A stretch of DNA of 57,137 nt from DASUBN01 sp050261675 (GTDB taxonomy: Bacteria; Pseudomonadota; Gammaproteobacteria; Natronospirales; REEB76). Below, piece after piece: positions 52,238-57,137 of this stretch; the stretch's first letter is position 1; each line of letters starts with the position of its first letter. A program made the translations under genes and the position numbers. The stretch is taken from assembly GCA_050261675.1 (NCBI GenBank), contig JBLNDO010000054.1, forward strand, positions 1-57,137, written 5' to 3'. The notes below the pieces were generated by a model. That model was not told the DNA's origin, made no database searches, and worked only from the letters and a program-made list of their open reading frames with translations.

Positions 52238-53656
52238 ATGTCGATGCGTCTGCTGTTCGCCGCCTTGAGCGCGGCGGTGCTGGTGCTCGCCTTGCCGGTC
52301 TTCGCCGATGCCCCGGCATCCGGCGGCGACAACGGCGCCGGCAACGCCACCGAATTCCCGCCCGACCCCTTCCCCTCCACGTACCAGCCGCTGCCCTCGG
52401 TACCGACCCTGATCCGGCACGCCACGCTCTACACCGGCTCGGGACAGGAGATCGACGACGGTGACGTGCTCTTGAAGGACGGCAAGGTGGCGGCCGTGGG
52501 CAAGAACCTGAGCGCCGATCCCGGCACGCTGGTGATCGACGGCACCGGCAAGTTCGCGACGCCGGGCATCATCGACGTGCACTCGCACCTCGGCGTCTAT
52601 CCCTCGCCGGCGGTGGACGCGCTCTCCGACGGCAACGAACTCACCAACCCCAACACCGCCAACGTGCGCGCCGAGAATTCGGTGTGGCCCCAGGACCCGG
52701 GCTTCAACACCGCCCGCGCCGGCGGCGTGACGACCCTCGAGATCCTCCCCGGGTCCGGCAACCTGTTCGGCGGCCGCTCGGTGGTGCTGAAGAACGTGCC
52801 CTCCGTGACCACCGAGGGCATGAAGTTCCCGGGTGCGCCCTACGGCCTCAAGATGGCCTGCGGCGAGAACCCGAAGCGCGTTTACGGCAGCAAAGGGGCC
52901 TTCCCTTCGACGCTCATGGGCGACGTGGCGGGTTACCGCCAGGCCTGGGCGGACGCGCAGGCCTATGACACCCAATGGAAGTCTTGGGAGAAGGACAAGA
53001 AGGGCAATCCCCCGTCGCGCGACTTGAAGCTCGAGACCATGGCCGAGGTGTTGAACGGCCGGGTACGGGTCCAGATGCACTGCTACCGCGCCAACGAGAT
53101 GGCGACCATGCTGGACGTGGCCAAGGAGTTCCACTACCACATCGCCGCCTTCCACCACGCGGTGGAAGCCTACAAAATTCCGGCGCTGCTCGCCGCCAAC
53201 GGCACCTGCGCGGTGATGTGGGCGGATTGGTGGGGCTTCAAGATGGAGGCCTGGGACGCCATCCGCGAGAACATCCCCATGGTGGACGCGGACGGCGCCT
53301 GCGCCATGATCCATTCCGACGACCAGAACGGCATCCAGCGCCTCAACCAGGAGACCGCCAAGGCCTGGGCTGCGGGCAACCGCGCCGGGCTCAACATCTC
53401 CGAGGCCCACGCCATCATGTGGATGACCCTGAATCCCGCGAAGGCGCTCGGCATCGACGACAAGACGGGTTCGCTGGAGGCCGGCAAGATGGGCGACGTG
53501 GTGCTCTGGACCGGCAACCCGTTCAGCGTGTACAGCAAGGCCGAGAAGGTGTTCGTGGACGGCGCGCTGGTCTACGACCGCGACGACCCCAAACGCCAAC
53601 CCCAGTCGGACTTCGAGTTGGGCAAGATGGGCCAGAGCACGGGAGGGTCGCTGTGA
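52238..53656 (+). CDS. Exported metal-dependent amidohydrolase (active member of a pair)
   Basis: A 472-residue exported amidohydrolase-superfamily enzyme. The signal peptide spans residues 1-23. The metal site is complete: H115-x-H117 in DVHSHLG, a His in VQMHCYRANEM, a His in AFHHAVEAY and the Asp in HSDDQNGIQ. GSLEAGKMGDVVLW near the C-terminus is the usual end of these enzymes. Likely acts on cyclic dipeptides, imides or related amides in the periplasm; the substrate is unknown. A GAGGAG Shine-Dalgarno precedes the ATG. Its stop overlaps the next start (TGATG), and that gene is a homologue that has lost metal ligands. Confidence 0.92.
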   Translation: MSMRLLFAALSAAVLVLALPVFADAPASGGDNGAGNATEFPPDPFPSTYQPLPSVPTLIRHATLYTGSGQEIDDGDVLLKDGKVAAVGKNLSADPGTLVIDGTGKFATPGIIDVHSHLGVYPSPAVDALSDGNELTNPNTANVRAENSVWPQDPGFNTARAGGVTTLEILPGSGNLFGGRSVVLKNVPSVTTEGMKFPGAPYGLKMACGENPKRVYGSKGAFPSTLMGDVAGYRQAWADAQAYDTQWKSWEKDKKGNPPSRDLKLETMAEVLNGRVRVQMHCYRANEMATMLDVAKEFHYHIAAFHHAVEAYKIPALLAANGTCAVMWADWWGFKMEAWDAIRENIPMVDADGACAMIHSDDQNGIQRLNQETAKAWAAGNRAGLNISEAHAIMWMTLNPAKALGIDDKTGSLEAGKMGDVVLWTGNPFSVYSKAEKVFVDGALVYDRDDPKRQPQSDFELGKMGQSTGGSL

Positions 53657-54948
53657 TGAAACGCCATTACTTATATGTGTTGACGAGCCTCGCGGCTCTG
53701 GCCGCCGCTCCCGCCCTGGCCGACACCTACGCCATCACCGGCGGCACGGTGTACACCCTGGGTACCGCCGGCAAGATCGAGAACGGCACGGTGGTCATCA
53801 AGGACGGCAAGATCGTCGCGGTGGGCCCGAATGTGCCGATTCCCGCCGACGCCAAGCGCATCGACGCCTCCGGCAAGTGGGTCACGCCCGGCGTGATCGA
53901 CCCGGAGAGCGTGTTCGGCCTGGACGAGGTGGACCAGGTGAACGAGACGCAGGACTCCGCGATCACCAGCACCCGCTTCAGCGCCGCCTTCGATCCCAGC
54001 GACAGCATCAACCCGCGCAGCGTGCTCATCCCCGTGAACCGCCTGGAGGGCGTGACTCGCGCGGTGGTGGCGGCGAACCCGGGCAGCAGTGTGCTCGGCG
54101 GCCGTGGGGCGGTGATCAGCCTCGACGGTACCGAGGGTTATGTGCTCAAGGACCCGGTGGCGCTGTTCATCAGCTTGGGCGAGGCCGGCAAGAAGATCGC
54201 CGGCGGCGCACGCGACGGCGCCTTCCTGCAGCTGCGCGAGGCCTTCCAGGACGCCAAGGACTATGCCGCCAACCGCGCCGCCTACGACAAGGCGGCGCGG
54301 CGCGCCTACGCCGTGTCGCGGCTCGACCTCGAGGCGCTGCAGCCGTTCGTGAACGGCCAGCTCCCGGTGGTGGCGCAGGTGGACCGGGCGAGCGACATCG
54401 AGGCGGCCTTGAAGCTCGCCGCCGACTTCAAGCTCAAGCTGGTGATCTCCGGCGGCGCCGAGGCCTGGATGGTGGCAGACGAGCTCGCCAGGGCCCAGGT
54501 GCCGGTGATCCTCAATCCCACCCGCGACCTGCCCGAGGCCTTCGAGTCCCTGGGTTCGAGCCTGCAGGACGCGGTGGTCTTGCAGAAGGCCGGCGTGCTC
54601 ATCGCCTTCGAGACGGGCGACAGCCACAAGTCCTGGAACGTGAAGCAGTACGCGGGCAATGCCGTGTCCAACGGCCTGCCCTGGATCGAGGGGCTGAAGG
54701 CCATCACCTTGAACCCGGCACGCATCTACGGCCTGGACAAGGGCGTGGGCAGCCTGGAGGCGGGCAAGGACGCGGACGTGGTGGTGTGGAGCGGCGATCC
54801 GCTGGAACTCACCACCTTCGCCGACGCGGTGTTCATCCGCGGCAAGGCGGTGCCCCTGGTGAGCCGGCAGACCGAACTCCGGGACCGTTACCTGCCTTAT
54901 GTGAAGGGCAGCGCGCCGGCGCTGCCGCCGGCCTATTCGCATCCCTAA
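53656..54948 (+). CDS. Exported amidohydrolase homologue lacking the HxH motif
   Basis: A 430-residue exported protein (signal peptide to about residue 22) with the amidohydrolase frame: TYAITGGTVYTLG, VVIKDGKIVAVGPNV, a PGVID stretch and GSLEAGKDADVVVWSGDP. Where active members have D-x-H-x-H it reads IDPESVFG (D82-P-E-S-V), and LVISGGAEAW lacks the later His. Only the final Asp region (FETGDSH) is recognisable. It is probably non-catalytic, or uses a different site, and may form a complex with the intact enzyme encoded immediately upstream. The two genes overlap by one base, so they should be made in equal amounts. Confidence 0.9.
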   Translation: MKRHYLYVLTSLAALAAAPALADTYAITGGTVYTLGTAGKIENGTVVIKDGKIVAVGPNVPIPADAKRIDASGKWVTPGVIDPESVFGLDEVDQVNETQDSAITSTRFSAAFDPSDSINPRSVLIPVNRLEGVTRAVVAANPGSSVLGGRGAVISLDGTEGYVLKDPVALFISLGEAGKKIAGGARDGAFLQLREAFQDAKDYAANRAAYDKAARRAYAVSRLDLEALQPFVNGQLPVVAQVDRASDIEAALKLAADFKLKLVISGGAEAWMVADELARAQVPVILNPTRDLPEAFESLGSSLQDAVVLQKAGVLIAFETGDSHKSWNVKQYAGNAVSNGLPWIEGLKAITLNPARIYGLDKGVGSLEAGKDADVVVWSGDPLELTTFADAVFIRGKAVPLVSRQTELRDRYLPYVKGSAPALPPAYSHP

Positions 54949-54960
54949 GACGATATGAAT

Positions 54961-54997
54961 CCCTCCCGCGGCGGGCGTCAACCTTGCCGCGGGAGGG
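54961..54997 (+). terminator. Strong hairpin after the amidohydrolase pair, no T-run
   Basis: A perfect 12-bp stem CCCTCCCGCGGC / GCCGCGGGAGGG has a 13-base loop. It starts 12 bases after the stop of the second amidohydrolase. No T-run follows, so termination is possible but not assured. Confidence 0.5.
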
Positions 54998-55035
54998 GCG
55001 CTATACTCGGAGCGGTTCTCAAGCCGAGGTGTGCT

Positions 55036-55626
55036 ATGCGTCGTGTCTTGCGTTATCTCGTCGGTTCCTTGACCCTCTTATTGCTGCTCGGCAACAGCAA
55101 TTGCTCCAAGAACAACGACAGCAGCGCGCCGCAGTTCGTCACCAGCCTGACCGTGGAAGACGCCAGCAACCTGCCCACCAGCGTCTTCGCCAGCGGCGCC
55201 ACCATCCAGTTCGTGCTCACCATCCGCAACCGCAGCAACAGCAACCAGTCGCTGTTCTTCAACGGCAGCGAGGAATGCAATTTCGCCGTGGTGGACGCCG
55301 GCACCGCCACCGTGGAATGGACCGACGACACGAACGGCGGCAGCAGCGTGTGCGCCGGCTCCGGTACCAGCTCCAATTTCGGCCAGCTCGACTTCACACC
55401 GGGCGAGACCAAGACCTTCACGGTTTCCTGGAACCAGTTGAACGACAGCGGCAGCCAGGTCGCCACCGGCAACTACGAGGTCATCGGCGGCTTCACCGTG
55501 TACAACACCACCGGCGCGGGCGGTGCCGCCGACACCGGCAATTCCATGTCCGTCGGGCCTCCCACGGCGAGCCAGCTGTTCCCGACGGTATACCGCTCCA
55601 ACCTGATGGCTTTCACCATCCAATAG
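55036..55626 (+). CDS. Exported BsuPI-domain (proteinase-inhibitor-like) protein
   Basis: A 196-residue protein with an N-terminal signal sequence. A Cys at residue 23 (GNSNC) lies where a lipoprotein Cys would be, but the preceding residues are not a good lipobox. Residues about 40-165 fit the BsuPI-type beta-sandwich: QFVLTIRNRSN, LFFNGSEECNFAVVD, FGQLDFTPGETKTFTVSW and GNYEVIGGF. The family is named after a Bacillus intracellular proteinase inhibitor, but most members, including this one, are untested. The ATG at 55036 has a GAGG Shine-Dalgarno. It is 6 bases upstream of the sugar dehydrogenase gene, so the two are co-transcribed. Confidence 0.75.
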   Translation: MRRVLRYLVGSLTLLLLLGNSNCSKNNDSSAPQFVTSLTVEDASNLPTSVFASGATIQFVLTIRNRSNSNQSLFFNGSEECNFAVVDAGTATVEWTDDTNGGSSVCAGSGTSSNFGQLDFTPGETKTFTVSWNQLNDSGSQVATGNYEVIGGFTVYNTTGAGGAADTGNSMSVGPPTASQLFPTVYRSNLMAFTIQ

Positions 55627-55632
55627 GCCCCC

Positions 55633-56898
55633 ATGCCCCGCGCGCTGTTCCTGCTGATCTGCCTCGCCGGCGTCGGCGGGACGGCGGCCGCGGCGGAACC
55701 TGCGAAACCCGCGTGCGATCCGGGCAACGGCGGCATCACACTGCCGGCGGGGTTCTGCGCCACGGTGTTCGCCGACAACCTGGGCATCGCGCGCCACATG
55801 GCGGTGGGCCCCGACGGCACGGTGTACGTAGCGCTGCAACGGCTTTCCCACGGCGGCGGCATCGCGGTGCTGCGCGACACGAAAGGTACCGGTCACGCCG
55901 ATCAGGTCCGCTACGCGGGCGCTCAGGGCGGCAGCGGTCTCGGCTTGCACGGTGGCTACCTCTACTTCGCCACACCCACTGCGGTGCTGCGCTACAAGCT
56001 CGGGCCGGGCGCTGACCCGGCTCCGGAGACGGTGGTGTCGGGCTTCCCGGAGCAGGACGAGCACGCCGCCAAGAGCATCGCCTTGGACGATGCCGGCCAC
56101 CTCTACGTGAACGTGGGCGCGCCCTCCAACGCCTGCCAGCGGGACGACCGGGTACGCGAGTCTCCGGGCATCAAACCCTGCCCGCTGCTCGATCAGCACG
56201 GCGGCATCTGGCGTTTCGACGCGGACAAGACGGGCCAGCGCTTCCCCGCCGACGGCACGCGCTACGCCACCGGCATCCGCAATGCGGTCGCCATCACCTG
56301 GGGCGGCGCGCCGGCCGGCGTTTATGCGCTGCAGATGGGCCGCGACCAGCTGTACGACAACTGGCCGAAGTATTTCGCCGCCGCACAGAGCGCCGAACTT
56401 CCCGCGGAGGAATTCTTCGCAGTGAAGCAAGGCGGCGATTACGGCTGGCCCTATTGCTACTACGACCAGCTGCAGCGCAGGAAAGTGCTGGCGCCGGAAT
56501 ACGGCGGCGATGGCAAGCTCACCGGCGAATGCAGCAAGTACGGCCAGCCCATCGCCGCGTTCCCGGGGCATTGGGCGCCGGAGTCGGTGCTGTTCTACAC
56601 AGGTGGCCTTTTCCCCGCGCGTTATCGCGGCGGCGCGTTCGTCAGCTTCCACGGCTCCTGGAACCGCGCGCCGCTGCCCCAGGCGGGATTCAAGGTGATG
56701 TTTCTGCCTTTCCATGACGGCACGCCCTCGGGACCGTACGAGGTGTTCGCCGACGGTTTCGCAGGCCCTGCGTCGCCAGCGTCACCCAATGATGCCCGCT
56801 ACCGCCCCATGGGCATTGCCCAGGGACCGGACGGCGCACTCTATATAGGCGACACGCAAGAGGGACGCGTCTGGAAGGTGGTCTACACCGGCCATTGA
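55633..56898 (+). CDS. Exported PQQ-type (sorbosone/glucose) sugar dehydrogenase
   Basis: A 421-residue six-bladed beta-propeller of the soluble glucose/L-sorbosone dehydrogenase family. It has a signal peptide (MPRALFLLICLAG ... AAA-AE). Typical strands are LPAGFCATVFADNLGIARHMAVGPDGTVYVA, KSIALDDAGHLYVNVGAPSNACQ, YATGIRNAVAITW, GGDYGWPYCYY and FVSFHGSWNR (each quoted in part). GAPSN, RNAV and GDYGWPYC match the calcium/PQQ region of the family. It would oxidise aldose sugars in the periplasm if PQQ is available; no PQQ synthesis genes are in the window. It is preceded by the BsuPI-domain gene. Confidence 0.87.
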   Translation: MPRALFLLICLAGVGGTAAAAEPAKPACDPGNGGITLPAGFCATVFADNLGIARHMAVGPDGTVYVALQRLSHGGGIAVLRDTKGTGHADQVRYAGAQGGSGLGLHGGYLYFATPTAVLRYKLGPGADPAPETVVSGFPEQDEHAAKSIALDDAGHLYVNVGAPSNACQRDDRVRESPGIKPCPLLDQHGGIWRFDADKTGQRFPADGTRYATGIRNAVAITWGGAPAGVYALQMGRDQLYDNWPKYFAAAQSAELPAEEFFAVKQGGDYGWPYCYYDQLQRRKVLAPEYGGDGKLTGECSKYGQPIAAFPGHWAPESVLFYTGGLFPARYRGGAFVSFHGSWNRAPLPQAGFKVMFLPFHDGTPSGPYEVFADGFAGPASPASPNDARYRPMGIAQGPDGALYIGDTQEGRVWKVVYTGH

Positions 56899-56961
56899 GC
56901 GTTCCCTGCGGCTTCGGCCACAAGTATCATCGTTCCCGTATTCCGGAAAGGGCGCGTCGCG

Positions 56962-57137
56962 ATGGTGCTTCCCCTGGTGTTGTTCCTGCTGGTGGCGGCG
57001 GGTGGTGTGTTGTTCGCCGTGCTGGCGTGGCGCGGCATGCGGCCGCCGCTCAAGGTGAGTTCGCTGCACGGGCTCGCGGGCATCCTCGTCATCGCGGTGC
57101 TGATCTATTGGGATGCAGGCCATCCCGGCCATTACTA
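56962..57137 (+). CDS. Partial membrane protein, cut by the window end
   Basis: An open frame from the ATG at 56962 runs to the last base (58 codons plus two bases). It encodes a hydrophobic N-terminus (VLPLVLFLLVAAGG, then LFAVLAW), a short RGMRPPLKVSSLHG loop and a second hydrophobic stretch (LAGILVIAVLIYWD) ending HPGHY. This looks like the start of a multi-pass inner-membrane protein. The family cannot be judged from so little sequence. It begins 63 bases after the sugar dehydrogenase stop and may follow it in an operon. Confidence 0.6.
   Translation, partial: MVLPLVLFLLVAAGGVLFAVLAWRGMRPPLKVSSLHGLAGILVIAVLIYWDAGHPGHY

Noticed and set aside
53877..56015. A 712-codon plus-strand frame across the second amidohydrolase and the BsuPI gene
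   Set aside because: It is out of frame with three real genes, runs through their stops and is rich in Arg/Gly without any domain.

Overview
The window is GC-rich, densely coded chromosomal DNA with short intergenic gaps and many 1-4 base gene overlaps. Type I MurB, FadE, a 2-domain MDH, YajQ, PurT, KefB/C, GspAB and numerous secreted S9/M28 peptidases and amidohydrolases suggest a gammaproteobacterium, probably Xanthomonadales/Lysobacterales or a neighbouring lineage. That placement is inferred from family composition only. I see no phage, IS element, CRISPR array, rRNA or tRNA. The first and last genes sit at the window edges, and the last one is cut.

Left part (1-14.2 kb): a ybjN-like / membrane protein / murB set on the minus strand. 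Next is an HtrA-type protease facing a fused phosphoserine phosphatase-phosphoglycerate dehydrogenase (SerB-SerA), with endonuclease V upstream of the latter. Then come envelope genes: a DUF2846 lipoprotein, a SGSGD-repeat DUF4097 protein, an Ig-like lipoprotein, a secreted M28 peptidase and a 14-repeat FG-GAP surface protein, followed by a 2OG-Fe(II) oxygenase.

Middle part (14.2-40.4 kb), mostly minus strand: an acetyl-CoA hydrolase/transferase family protein, a DPP-IV-like S9 peptidase, a trans-sulfuration PLP enzyme and a REC-REC-GGDEF protein. These are followed by an M28 peptidase, a DhaL-DegV fusion (fatty-acid-kinase-like) coupled to gspAB, dinB and a DUF4136 lipoprotein. Two large cyclic-di-GMP proteins (7TM-GAF-GGDEF and PAS5-GGDEF-EAL) overlap tail to tail. 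The block ends with DUF4399, DUF4286-DUF3667, fadE, a thioesterase and mdh.

Right part (40.4-57.1 kb): the most distinctive locus is a plus-strand operon at 40740-45490. It encodes an exported protein with four exact-period 28-residue repeats, a YtrA-type GntR regulator, an ABC ATPase and permease, a BON lipoprotein and two paralogous exported beta-repeat proteins. Its promoter carries a 22-bp palindrome over the -10 box. An almost identical palindrome (19/22), in the same position relative to the -10, lies 33 kb away in front of the DUF4097 gene at 6485-7711. This predicts one envelope regulon controlled by the GntR protein. Downstream are a membrane-anchored serine hydrolase, a retropepsin-like protein, the kef-purT-yajQ operon, a tandem amidohydrolase pair whose second member has lost its HxH metal motif, a BsuPI-domain protein, a PQQ-type sugar dehydrogenase and a truncated membrane protein.
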